This document shows positions 45,269 to 56,560 of a DNA stretch of 64,000 bases, piece after piece; position 1 is the first letter of the stretch; each line of letters starts with the position of its first letter. Position numbers and translations under genes: made by a program. Source of the stretch: Agrypnia vestita (Eukaryota > Arthropoda > Insecta > Trichoptera > Phryganeidae). Under the pieces are notes generated by a model. It was not told the origin of the DNA and searched no databases. It was given only the letters and a program-made list of their open reading frames with translations. The stretch spans positions 62,001 to 126,000 of the forward strand of contig JADDOH010005121.1 in the NCBI GenBank assembly GCA_016648135.1, read 5' to 3'.

Positions 45269-47894
45269 TAAAAACACAAATTTATTTTGCAATTTTGCAA
45301 TTTGCGGACGGGAAGACATAAATCGTTTTTTTAAGCATATAAACCCCCTAATAACACTTGGTTAATCAAGCCAAGATTCAAAACACGAAGAGTATAAGAC
45401 AGTCATAATTGCATTGAAAATAAGACAAGAAAATATTTGAAGCTATCTTTAGCAACCAAAGTATATCACTAAATCTCTCCAAAAGAGCACAGCCATCAAG
45501 AGGATACTTTTAATGATATCGTTCAGTTTCACTTTCGTGAGATATCTAGGGCACGCCGCCCGCCGCGAGGGGGAGGCCAGAGACCCACTTCCGGGAAGCC
45601 GGGGCACGAGCTGACGTCGGGGAATTTCTCGTATTTTCCGCCTGTTATATCCCGGAAAATATTTTTGCATTTTAATAAACAAAAAAATCATTTACGTACT
45701 TAACGAGTGATTTTTCTACATTTTTAATTTATTGATATCGTTATTTCTTTTTTATATATATATTGTTTCATTTATAATTTGGTATCACATTCACACAAAA
45801 ATAATAATAATAAAGTATGTTTCCAAGAATACACTTTTTTATATTTTCACCTTTACCACCTGAAGACGAAAGCCTGTTTTGGCGCGTAACTATTTTTTAT
45901 TCAATTGGTTTGCAATTACACGTCATAATATGTTTTGGTATATTATGTACTATAAAAAATATAACTAAATGTAAAGTATATATAAAGTAATAAAAATTGT
46001 TTTCGACCACAGACCATCAAAATATTTAGACATGAATGAACTAACGTGAATTTCTCGGTTCATAGTCTAGTTCAACGTCTAGTTCCAATGCGTTTGACTT
46101 GTTTAAAAAATACTACAAGCTTTTATATTTTGAAATAACTATAAAAGGCTCAAACTTAATTCTCGTTAAAAGTATTATATCTTAGACTATATTACAAAAA
46201 TATTTATTTTAAAAAAAACTCAGTTGGGAACGTATATTTAAAGAAATTTTAAAAAATCACCTTTGTAAAAAATATTTTTTCAAGAATAATTACTTATTGC
46301 ATTATAAATGTGTCTCAAATCTACAATTTTATATTCCGTGCTCTCGACACATTTTAATTGTACTTGAAATTATATTATGTTTATATAAATATGTAGTGTA
46401 TTTGAACATATTTTTATAAACATAATGTAAAAAAATACGTATATTTGAATATTGAATACTCTCACTCGAGCAGCTCTAGGGCATATTCATGAGCGGCTGT
46501 TTAATATTGTTATTTTGAAGTCGAAAAAAAACTAAAAAGCCTTGAGTTTACTTTCAGAAAATTTCATTAAAATTAATATTGGAATTAACTCATCTTTGTA
46601 TACTAAAATTAAGTCGTTTTAAGAAAAAATACAATTTCCTAAAATCAAAGTTAAAATAAAATTGGTAGGTATTTAAGAAAGACGGCTTTTCCAAAAAAAA
46701 ATTGTTTATAAGTTATTAAGTAAATTACGGACGACTGTAGATTAAAAATGTAATTATTTCAAGCTTATTAAATATTAAATTTTTTATGTAGAATATAATA
46801 TTTTTACCAAAAAAGTCTCTGCAAAAACCATTTGGGAAAATCTCTTTTCACACCACTGCGAATCATGAAAAGCCCTACAGTGTCTCTCAACTCTGTGAAA
46901 CTAAGCGATCTCCTTTAAGCCAATTTGCTAAATCTGCTAGAAATTAAGTGAGCTTAATGTTTACAAAAGCCTTAGCGAAATATTACATCTTGAATAATTT
47001 AATAGAGACAAGGGAACATTTACAATGTGAATTGTGAATTTATTTAATCAATGAAGTACTTATGAAGATTTCATTAAAGATAACATAAAATGAAAATATG
47101 TGATTATCATACTTAGGAAACTGTATGAAGGTGAAAATCAAAAGATTTTATTTAATTAATTTATATTTACTATCTTGAAAATGACGCAAAGTAACTTAAT
47201 CGTTTCGTTATATTCAAGTGGCTTATTTTTTCTCCCAATTCATCTTAACTGAAAGAGAGCTTAAGTATCGAGGACTTTGATCAAACTCCCGAGCTGTTTA
47301 CTGAGTCTTGTAATTAAAACTAAGCGTTTTGAGTTTACTTGGATTCAATAAAATTGAGCGTTGGAACCTAGATTTATTTTATTTGGACAAATGTGTCTGA
47401 GAAATATCACAAACAGTTTAATTATTCTACTTTTTAAGTTTTACATATTTTTGCAAACAAGATATAATTTTAATTTATTATATATTTAATTTTAAAAATC
47501 AATTAAGTAAATTAATGATATCATATATAATAGAAAGTATTTTTTTAAGGAGACTTATATTGAAAATTTAAATTTGATCGTCTCCTAGAAATTTAAATAT
47601 TGCGTCACTAGACCTTTGAAAAATATAAAAAATAAAATTCAGTAATTTTTTGTATTTTTCTCATCACGTATAGATTTCAAATTGTATTGTATTATTTTTC
47701 ACGAATTCGAGTTTCTCGAGAGAGTATCTAAGAGTTTAATTTATCATCAATTCTCATGAATTATCTTTGATTCTTATTCTGATATTATATTTTTTCCTGA
47801 AAATCTTATCAGTCTAATTTACGTATATTTAAAATGTGTATGTGACTCAATTCATAAAAGGTGAATATTTTTTTTGTATATATGTATATATATG
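45269..47894. other. No gene recognised; one GC-rich patch
   Basis: AT-rich. A GC-rich patch at 45535-45650 has open frames on the minus strand but no recognisable product. Confidence 0.3.
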
Positions 47895-48260
47895 AAATAA
47901 AAAAGCCCTTCAAATTTGTGGAAGGTTTAAATTTAGAGCATTCAACATTAAAAAATTTAATAACATGTAGGATATTCTTACCATACAATTGGTGAACGTT
48001 GCTTTGGGTAGAGTGATCACTTAAGCCAGCTCATACAGGAAAGCCCTGCGCCATCCTATAAAATACTTCATAATACGATTTTTATATAAAAATCTTCATC
48101 TCTGTGAGACTTCTATAATTTACCTTAATTAATAAGTATCCCTATGTGGACAAAATCTAGTAATTATGTTCTTAGAACATACATATAAAAACATTGTTAA
48201 AAATGAATTCTGGTCTATAAATGGAGTTTAAAAATAATTTTTAACTCCATTTATAGACAA
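47895..48260 (+). repeat. Family A repeat (most complete)
   Basis: CCCTTCAAATTTGTGGAAGG at the left, AATTGGTGAACGTTGCTTTG, GTGATCACTTAAGCCAGCTC and CATCTCTGTGAGACTTCTAT, then TAATTAATAAGTATCCCT and a hairpin at 48213-48258. Confidence 0.65.
48213..48258. repeat. Near-perfect 46-bp palindrome
   Basis: GTCTATAAATGGAGTT and AACTCCATTTATAGAC are exact inverted copies around an A/T-rich centre that is itself almost palindromic. Confidence 0.8.
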
Positions 48261-48500
48261 TTGTATTTGAAAATAATAATTCTCAGGCGTATACTATTGT
48301 ATACGTTAAATAATTCGGAAGAATAACATATAGATATACATCAAAAAGAATATTGCTTAATATTCCACTTTAAAAATATTTAGAGGTGTCAATCCAGCTG
48401 CGAAATGTATGTATACCTACTATGTAATTTTAAAGCCCATACACGCTTCTAGGAAAAAACCTTCAAATATTTTAAAGAATATTGATTTAGAACATGTTGT

Positions 48501-48736
48501 GGGATATAAAAGCAAAAGTAGCAATATCCAAAAAATTGAAAAATGTTTTGAATGCTGTCACCGAGTGATTATTAATTTAGATGTACTGAATTCTAAATTG
48601 TATATATCTGTCCCTTCCAAAATCATATTGCTTACGAATTTCCTAAAAAATTCAAATTTATCACATTATAAATTAGTAATTCTCGATGACTGCATTCCAT
48701 TTTTTTTTGATATTGCTGCCTTTGCTTTTATCCCTC
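48501..48736. mobile_element. M1 MITE copy
   Basis: Begins GGGATATAAAAGCAAAAGTA then GCAATATCC and ends GATATTGCTGCCTTTGCTTT then TATCCCTCC. The best-preserved ends of the family. The long open frame through it is not a gene. Confidence 0.8.
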
Positions 48737-48737
48737 C

Positions 48738-48840
48738 TTGTATAAAACTTTAAAAAAATTGATAATGTGTAGATGTTCTTACGTTGCATTGTGTATAAAG
48801 ATATTTAAGCCAGATTATCTAGGTCCCTGTGAGTTTCCCT
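48738..48840 (+). repeat. Family A fragment
   Basis: TTACGTTGCATTGTGTATAA, ATTTAAGCCAGATTATCT and GTCCCTGTGAG, a degraded core that directly follows an M1 copy. Confidence 0.5.
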
Positions 48841-49379
48841 TGACAGCACCGGGACGCAAACACGGTATGGGAAAGATTATTATTCAAATTAAATTATTCT
48901 TTAAAAAGTTTACAATCTTTCAATCACGTTTAATAATAAATTTGTGCCTACTTCAATAAAACATTTGAAGGTGTTAACACCTTTACAACGAGAATATAAA
49001 ATGAATCCCGCGACTGGAGACAAATTTATTGTCTCGCCGTATTCCTCTCGAGCTGTCTAGGTTTGCTTTATAGTTTAATCAATTCCGCTTTATTAGATCT
49101 TTCCAGCGGAGACCGCTCGCGGCGCGCGCTGTGCGGCTCGGTGTCTAACTTATTCATTTTTCACATTGCTAAGAAAAATATTAAATTCAAGATTATTCTC
49201 AGCCTACTTACTTGGTCAGTGCTTTTGAATTAAAATATTGTCACAAAATGGTAAGCAAAAGAATTGCGCACTGTCCGAATCCATTGCGATATGTCACATT
49301 GGAAGAACACTATGGAAAGCCTTATAACAATCTACAAACATTTAAAACCTTCGGAAGATGCCTAAAACAGCCTAGAGGC

Positions 49380-49680
49380 GATAAAAACTTTCTCCTAAAA
49401 ACTAGAAAGGAAAAAAACCATCTCTAGAGTTCGAAAAACCAGCGTTTGGATATAAAATTCTCATTCGGTCGTACTTTGCAACCATTTAAGGAAACTACTA
49501 AGTCCAAGAATTGGATAGAATGTTTCCAGCGATAATAAAGTGTTCATAGACGAGTGTTAAATTGTGAAATAGAGTGATTCCAATAATAGTGTTTTAATTT
49601 AATTCAGTTAAGTGACTTTGTCCATTTAATAATAAATAGATAACTATTCAAAAAATCGCTAATTGATTTCCAGTCTTTTC
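49380..49680 (+). repeat. Possible solo LTR right part (repeat D)
   Basis: TAAAGTGTTCATAGACGAGT, AAATTGTGAAATAGAGTGA and AATAATAAATA correspond to the right ends of the two copies at 24-25 kb. Confidence 0.38.
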
Positions 49681-49859
49681 ATTTACCTCCATTAGCCAGG
49701 ACCTTTGACAATATTTATATAGTTATTGATGTTATATTCAGATGCACATGGAAATCCCCATTCACCTCAAATTTGTCTCGTTATTATGGAGCCAGTTTTT
49801 TAAATTTTATTATTATTATTATTCTATATAAATTATTAAGCTTTTACAAATGATAAAGT

Positions 49860-49922
49860 AATATTATATATAGATCTATATATATAATATATATAGATAT
49901 ATATATATATAATATATATATA
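49860..49922. repeat. TA microsatellite
   Basis: TATATA runs with AGATCT-type interruptions. Confidence 0.85.
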
Positions 49923-50245
49923 AAGCAGAATATACAATTACTAGAAAATTTTATTTTTCCTAATTTTATTTTTATTTTATTATTTAAAAAAGTTAAGGCA
50001 ATGCATCTAAATGATACGGACATGTCGAAAATCCCTAGCGAATTTGTATCGAAATAAGTATCAAATGTACATTAAATGAATGAACACATCAAAAAAATGT
50101 TTCTTAATTATATTACAAAGTGAATAAAATACAAACAAAAATAATAAAGTAGAAATTATTTACCTACATAGCAATGGCCCAAGTACAAAATAAGCATTAT
50201 TTAAAATTTTCATCAAAAAATTTTTTTAATTAGTTACAATCAATA

Positions 50246-50296
50246 AATAAATATATATATATATATATATACATAATAATTTTATATATATAATAG
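50246..50296. repeat. TA microsatellite
   Basis: Two TATATA runs separated by CATAATAATTT. Confidence 0.85.
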
Positions 50297-50529
50297 ATCT
50301 AATAAACGGATATATATAAAAACGCCAAATTTTCTTAAACAGCCACTATCACCCTCCGGTGGTTATGGTAGTAGATAGCCCTTGGTGTCCCATAAAGTAT
50401 GCGAGTTTGGTGGGGGTGGCTGAGCGTGGGTGGAAGTGGATGACGAAAATGTGTTTTCTAGCACATTATTTTGTTATGTAAAGGCCGCAATGCTTGTTTT
50501 AGAATGGGCTCGCCGACAATATCGGTAAG

Positions 50530-50925
50530 TCTAAAAGGTTCCGGAAAAACCTGCTCTTGATAGTTCTGGAAGGAAAACGTTCTAGAAGATTTCCGAAAGT
50601 TCTATAAGGTTCCAAACTGAGTAGCGAAGTATATCGGTAAGTCTAGAATGTTCCAGAATGTTCGATAAAGCTCTAGAAAGTTCTGGAAGGAGAACGTTCT
50701 AGAAGATTCCTGAAAGTTCAATAAGGTTCTAAACTAAGTGGTGGAGTGTGTAGTTGTTCCAGAACGTTCGATAAACCTCTAAAATTTTCTGGAAGGAGAA
50801 TGTTCTAGAAGGTACCGAAGCTATAAGGTTCCAAACTGAGTGGCGGTGAGTCGAAAAGGTTCCATAAGATTTAGAGAAGGTGAATGGAAAAAGTTTCAGA
50901 AAGTTCTATAAGGTTCCAATCACAC
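50530..50925. repeat. Tandem array of heat-shock-element-like motifs
   Basis: About 3.5 units of 100-120 bp, marked by TTCTGGAAGGAGAACGTTCT (about 50563, 50681 and 50787) and ATAAGGTTCCAAACTGAGT (about 50605, 50722, 50823). The second unit has six alternating GAA/TTC triplets, each two bases apart, at 50692-50719. TTCCAGAATGTTC and TTCCAGAACGTTC are perfect three-part elements. No gene or LTR border is seen. Confidence 0.75.
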
Positions 50926-51423
50926 AATCCTATGCTCACCGAATTTAGGTCCCTGGCGGAGCCGGGCCCATCAGTTAGTGAAGGTATATATTGAATTTTA
51001 TTGAGAACGATATGTGTATGACCATTCGATACACTTAACATACCACAATTTTGTCACTATAACATTTTATATACAAGAAATATGTTTCAACTAACTATAA
51101 CCTGTCAAAAATGACGAAATGTGTGATTGGTTGGAAGAAATCCCTAACTGGCGATAAACCCGTCACTGCATTATTAATGTTAGCAAAAAGTGAATAAAAA
51201 CACGCATATATATATTAACTCAATATTTACTACGTTACGAGAAACTCTAAAACATTTTTATCAAAACTTAATTACAAAACGTACGGTTATTTCTTTTTAA
51301 AAATGGCAGAATTACTAAACGCTGTGATTACTTTACGCCGTGTTTAAAAATGAAGAAGAAAATAAAATAGCAACAATATTTTTCTTAATTAAAAATATTT
51401 CATAAACAATTTCAATACTTAAA

Positions 51424-51665
51424 ACCAAATTAATTAATCAATTAGAAAGACATACAGAAAAATCTAATCCACGAAAAAATATTTTGGCTACTACCGGGAT
51501 TCGAACCCGGGTCACCTCCTTTCCGGAGCCGGTGCTCTGACCACTAAGCTATAGGAGCCTTGTAGATTTCCGTGAATGTATCGACCTTATGCGTAATTCT
51601 CATTTTTATTAATTGATTAATTTTTATTTTTGTCCATAGAATATTTTATTATTTCAATACTGTTA
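51424..51665 (-). mobile_element. tRNA-like SINE/MITE, copy 1
   Basis: A tRNA-like core with flanks ATTAATCAATTAGAAAGACA and TATTAATTGATTAAT, which form short inverted ends, then TTATTTTTGTCCATAG as also seen beside copy 3. Same unit as the two copies at 53.3-53.8 kb. Confidence 0.75.
51486..51558 (-). tRNA. tRNA-like core (probably not a functional tRNA)
   Basis: Minus strand: D-arm TAGCTTAGTGGTCAGAGC (A box) and TTCGAAT T-loop within GGGTTCGAATCCC (perfect B box). The acceptor stem has one mismatch. The anticodon arm does not pair, and position 33 is C instead of T, so a working tRNA is unlikely; the nominal anticodon would be CGG. Confidence 0.55.
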
Positions 51666-52029
51666 ACAAAAGAAATTTGCTACATTTGACCACGAAAGTG
51701 AGTAAGTATATTAGATTTTCTCAAACTTTTCTTTCTTAATTTTGTACGCTACAGAAGACCGCGAAGCTCAATGACTGGCGAAATATATCAAAAATCACAT
51801 TCATATACTGTAATCTCACCTCTGAACCTTCGGTACATTAGTGAATAAATACCTATATACCTACAGACCACGAAAATATTAGTGAATAAATAAAAAGAAA
51901 TTCATTTAAATAATTAAAATATAGTTTTTATAAATAAAATAAATAATTTGAAGGTAAGTATTTTTTAATATATTGATTAACAATATTTGAGTTAATAATA
52001 TAACGAAGCTATTTTTTATACGAGAAGGT

Positions 52030-52290
52030 AGGTGTGCAAGTCTATTTTGTGGTTTTTATAAAGCTTGCGACCTATCGTACGGCTGGTTTAAGTGATCAGT
52101 TTACTAAATATGACTTTCACCAATTCCAACCATGATAGGCTACCATATTTGTCAAATTGTTCTATATTCCATATTTAGTTTGTATTTTATTACCACTCTC
52201 TATGGTTAAAAAAATAAATTTCCATATCTACTTTTGCATATTACAAATAGTTTCGTCCCTACGATCTATAAAATATCTTGATTAATACTG
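52030..52290 (-). repeat. Family A repeat, diverged
   Basis: GGCTGGTTTAAGTGATCAGT then TTTCACCAATTCCAACCAT, followed by TTTCGTCCCTACGAT-like sequence. Confidence 0.5.
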
Positions 52291-53260
52291 CTCCGCTGGG
52301 GATTAAATCCATTATTGAAATCTTGAAATTGTTTTACATAGGTACTCAAAAGATTCTAAAAAAAATGTTTTTTAATTTTCACAATTCGAATTATTGTTGA
52401 AATGTAATTAAATTTAAATTTTTGATAGATCCCCAAAACTTTCAATTTTCTAAATAAGGTTAATATGTATGTCTAACCTGAGCTGAGTGTAAGTATAACT
52501 AAGTATAAAGTGCGGGAAGTTTCCGATCTGAAGAGATGGCTGATTAGAACGTTGGCGACGAGGAGTCTACACCAGCATACAGATGAGTCCTCGTACGACA
52601 CCAAGAAATATAATAGAGAGAGCGCGTGAAGTTTTACGAAGAAAAGAAACGCGGGATGTCGTTTCGAAAAAAATTTCTACACTATCCATTGCCATTTTAT
52701 TTTATCATCGCTGTCTCGTCGTTAGCTAACAATATTTTTCAACAATTTAGTTGTTATTGATATGTATTTTGTATGTATGTCTCGAAGTTAATTCTACTGT
52801 AAGTGTTCGACTATATAAAATTTGTGTTTCCCATAACTACAGCTCTGTGCAGAGTCAGTATATGAATCCTGCGAAGGAAAGAAAAAAACTTCCTTAATTA
52901 CAACATCTACAAAGATAATTTTATCCATAAAATCCCTTCTCCAGATTGCATTAGGCAGCACTCAATAAATAAAGATAATCATTTTTGGTGTTTTTTTAAA
53001 AACGATAATATATCTTATCAAATATCATATCTATTGGAATAATACTGCTATTTTGCATTAAAAATTTTTCTAAGCATTTAAAATTTATTCAGTCTTATCG
53101 TCATCTTATCGTTGCTAGATTTTTTAACTTTCTATCTAAAGTTATTACCTATTTTAAAGTAACCAATTTTTGGTGCAATTTACATGTATTATTTTAATTT
53201 TCAATAAAATTGACGTGTCATATGCATAAACTGCTCTATTCAACGATGCCTATTTATATA
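52291..53260. other. No gene recognised
   Basis: A more balanced patch at 52525-52640 (TTGGCGACGAGGAGTCTACA) has no recognisable translation. The 1029-type repeat begins at about 53262. Confidence 0.3.
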
Positions 53261-53388
53261 TTCAAGAACACATTCATATTTGTGAAGTTGTAATTTTTCA
53301 GAACAAAGTTCTGTGAAATATTTAATAACCAAATTAATTAATCAATTAGAAACACATACAGAAAAATCTAATTCACGAAAAAATATTA

Positions 53389-53461
53389 GGTTACTACTGG
53401 GATTCGAACCCAGGTCACCTCCTTTCCGGGGCCGGTGCTCTGACCACTAAGCTATAGCAAC
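53389..53461 (-). tRNA. tRNA-like core, left arm
   Basis: Acceptor GTTGCTA pairs with TAGTAAC through seven positions (one G-T). Intact A and B boxes. As in copy 1 the anticodon stem is unpaired and T33 is missing, so it is a SINE head or pseudo-tRNA. Confidence 0.55.
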
Positions 53462-53655
53462 CCTCTATGTTTCCGTGAATATATCGACTTTATATGTAGT
53501 TCTTATTTTTATTAATTGATTAATGGCATTGCAAAGTAATTTCAACTACCGTATCAAAAAAAAAGTGGATTGCTCTATGGACAAAAATAATAATTAATCA
53601 ATTAATAAAAATAAGAACTACATATAAGGTCGATATATTCACGGAAACATAGAGG

Positions 53656-53728
53656 GTTGCTATAGCTTAGTGGTCAGAGCACCGGCCCCGGAAAGGAGGT
53701 GACCTGGGTTCGAATCCCAGTAGTAACC
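53656..53728 (+). tRNA. tRNA-like core, right arm
   Basis: Same sequence as the left-arm core, opposite strand. Transcription from its internal promoter would run outwards from the spacer. Confidence 0.55.
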
Positions 53729-54279
53729 TAATATTTTTTCGTGAATTAGATTTTTCTGTATGTGTTTCTAATTGATTAATTAATTTGGTTATTAAATGCC
53801 TATTTAGTTTACGCACGTTATCTGCACACACATGTTGGGATAATTCATGCGATTCCGCAATCGCAATTCTCACATTACCATGTGGTAATGGTTACTGTTC
53901 AACTGATACGATATCTTCCGATAGTCAAATTATCAGAATGCTTTAAATGTGAGTACCGCGTAAAGATTGATACTATAGTATATCGTATAGTTTATATGAC
54001 TATCTATATTATATGTCCCACTTTTGTATGTTCTACTAAACTCTAGCGAATGTGATATTCCAGACACTGGTTGTTGGCAGGTCACCAGAAAACGAAGGCA
54101 TACCTGCCTACTTAAACATACTCCACATTGTATGGATTACCTAAAATACGTGAAATCCATGGCTAAAACCGATTTCAGCCATTCATTGATTTTTAGATAT
54201 AATACATTGTTGGAATTTATTGATTTTCAAATGTACTAGTTGATAATTTAACAAATTAGAAAATTAATTAAGATAAATT

Positions 54280-54470
54280 ATAGAAGTTGAATCGATTACA
54301 TTTAAAATATGTAAAGATGTCTTTATAGGGTGGCCACTGGGCTTATGACCTGTACTAGCTGGTTTAAGTGATCACTTTACAGAATGCAACATTCACCAAG
54401 TCCATTGTAAAAACATCCACATATTATTTTGAATATTGTATATATGTTATCTTTTGACATTTTTCAAATA
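54280..54470 (-). repeat. Family A repeat
   Basis: AGCTGGTTTAAGTGATCACT, then TGCAACATTCACCAAGTCCA and AACATCCACATATTA. Lies head-to-head with the copy at 54540-54700. Confidence 0.6.
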
Positions 54471-54539
54471 TTAGAAGGGATTATGCTGTATCATAGATAT
54501 GGTCAAAAATTATCAATTCCTAAGACGTAGTATATACAG

Positions 54540-54700
54540 ATGCTACCAACTAATACAGGCCTTACGCCCTGTGGCCACCACATAAAGGCTTCTATACATG
54601 TTTCCTGTATAAATAGCTTCGTCTTTGTGAGTCCTCTCTAATCATCTTAATTAATGATTATCCCTCTGTGGGCAAACTCGAGTAATTGCGTTCTTGTAAC
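54540..54700 (+). repeat. Family A repeat, opposite orientation
   Basis: AGCTTCGTCTTTGTGAG, TTAATTAATGATTATCCC and TCTGTGGGCAAACTCGAG; the plus-oriented right part of the family. Confidence 0.55.
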
Positions 54701-54744
54701 ATACACAAAAAAATCAAACATTATAATATAATATATATTCTATT

Positions 54745-54815
54745 CGTTGTCTGTCCGTCTGTCCGTCCGTCCGTCTGTCTGTTTGTCCCCATAACTTCGT
54801 GTAACGTCCGTAACT
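54745..54815 (-). repeat. TGTC/CGTC tandem repeat
   Basis: CTGTCCGTCTGTCCGTCCGT then CCATAACTTCGTGTAACGTC; inverted relative of 9040-9115, so probably ends of one dispersed element family. Confidence 0.75.
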
Positions 54816-55629
54816 CCTTTAAAGTAAAAATTTTTTTTAGAAAAAAACTTTTTTCAAAAATTGTTTTTGGTTGAAATTTTTGTTCCTTTTATAGATAAAT
54901 ATTAAAACAATTAACTTTGTGGTTGAGCTTACAAGGACCACATCAAGTAAATATAGTATTTTTAACATATGGTTGATTGTTTTATTATGTCTTTCTAACC
55001 TGTCTTGGAGTAATACAATTGTTGTACATATAGGTACTTGCAATTTTAAATTTCTGGCAAATGTCCATGAACTATGAAAATTGTTAAACCTTTACTTTTA
55101 TACTTGTGATTCATGTGATAACCACCTTGTTGCGCCTTATTATTTATGTTTTGCACTAATATTCTACGGATGTATATTTTCATGCTCGTTCTAACTATTC
55201 CTGTGTTTCATTACTCGCCCTATTCGATTGATTGTTTGAACCTTCGTAAACGTACATAATTATACCCTGAGATAAAAGCATGCTTGTTTCTTTGCTGAGT
55301 CTTCCAAAACGGAGAACCTTGGTAGGTCTGTTCATTGTTTAAAATGTTTTAAAATACCCTTTCATAAAGTACCGTCAATATCGACGGGTTACGGCTAGTG
55401 TTATAATAAATTATAATCCGTAATTTAGACTTAGACACCCGGCTGGTGTTTGGTTATTCAAAATGTTATTATAAGAATAAAACTCAAGTGCTTATTTAAA
55501 TGTATTGAATATGACACGTGTCGTAATTTCTGCATTCTTCCCGTTGTGTGATTTAATTTCACGCGCTTCTGTAACCCCTAAAACCTTGGACGCGGTTGGG
55601 ACTCTCTTCTTTGTCGCCAAATGTTGTCA

Positions 55630-56300
55630 TTGTTAGTAGTGATGGGTCCGCTCTGTACTCACTACTACAATGTAGTACTACACTACATTGAAGTGCACAC
55701 TTCGCACATTTTGATGTGTAGTGCACACTACAAACTACAAACACCAAAGTTATTGAAAGTATAAACTTCAAATAGTACACTTCATTTCAAAGCGAACACT
55801 ACAAAGTACATATACTTCAAAGTTATCGAAAGTATGAGAAACACATTTTAAATAGTGTATTTTTTACGTGAAATTTTTGGAAAGTTGATGTAGATATATG
55901 AAGAAATCTCTGGAAACTGAAACAACCCCCCCCCCATGGTTTGAAAATTTTTTGGAATCGAACGAAGAAATCTGTCTGGCGACCTTTTTTTTTTTTTTAG
56001 CTCGCCAAAATTTTATTTGGGAAAAAAATACTTCACTTCATTTAAAAATTTACTTCACTATTACTTCATTTCATTACTTCACTTCATTATTATTACAATT
56101 ACTTCATTTCATTACTTCACTTCATTAATACTACAATTACTTCATTTCATTACTTCACTTCATTAATACTACAATTACTTCATTTCATTACTTCACTTCA
56201 TTAATACTACAATTACTTCACTTCATTTCGTAGTACTACAATTGCTTCACTTCAAGTAGTTTTTACTACAATTGTAGTGTACACTTTGTAGTCTTCAAAC
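55630..56300 (+). repeat. Low-complexity TACTTCA / TACTAC array
   Basis: Starts with TAGTGATGGG and repeats of ACTACA/TGTAGT; from 56030 a roughly 38-bp unit (ACTTCATTTCATTACTTCAC ... TACTACAATT) repeats four or more times. A C run and a T run lie at 55927 and 55985. Possibly the inside of a hAT-like element, not shown. Confidence 0.65.
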
Positions 56301-56377
56301 TGGTGAACGTGTGTGTGTTGTAGTCTTCATTTTGAAATGAAGTTTTTCCCTTCGCTACAGCACTGCCTCCGATGCGA

Positions 56378-56560
56378 TCGGGTCGCGGTCGTCAAGTCGC
56401 TCGCAGGCCACGCCCACCGGTCGCGCGACGCTGCCGCATGCATCCGTCAGTAGTTCATACTAATTCGTGCGAAGCGGTGGGTCGCGGTCGCGGGTCGCGG
56501 TCGCTGGTCGCGGTCGCGCGTCGCGGTCGCTGGTCGCGGTCGCGCGTCGCGGTCGCTAAG
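56378..56560 (+). repeat. GGTCGCGGTCGC tandem repeat
   Basis: GC-rich array of GGTCGCGGTCGC(T/G) units, strongest at 56478-56557. The R/V/A/S-rich frame through it is an artefact of the repeat. Confidence 0.85.

Larger units (their letters stand above)
53320..53797. repeat. 205-bp inverted repeat of tRNA-like units
   Basis: Arms 53320-53524 and 53593-53797 are reverse complements with a single difference (GACTTTAT against GACCTTAT). The 68-bp spacer belongs partly to the second unit's flank (GTCCATAG, inverted). Each arm holds one tRNA-like core. Confidence 0.92.

Noticed and set aside
45449..45691. GC-rich minus-strand ORF as an exon of the pseudouridine synthase gene
   Set aside because: None of its frames shows the conserved motifs expected downstream of KEYVCRVEGEFP.
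48409..48753. Plus-strand ORF of 114 codons
   Set aside because: It lies across an M1 MITE copy, whose TIRs explain the sequence; the protein matches nothing I know.
51486..53728. Three functional tRNA genes
   Set aside because: The anticodon stem does not pair and position 33 is not T in any copy; embedded in a repeated element.
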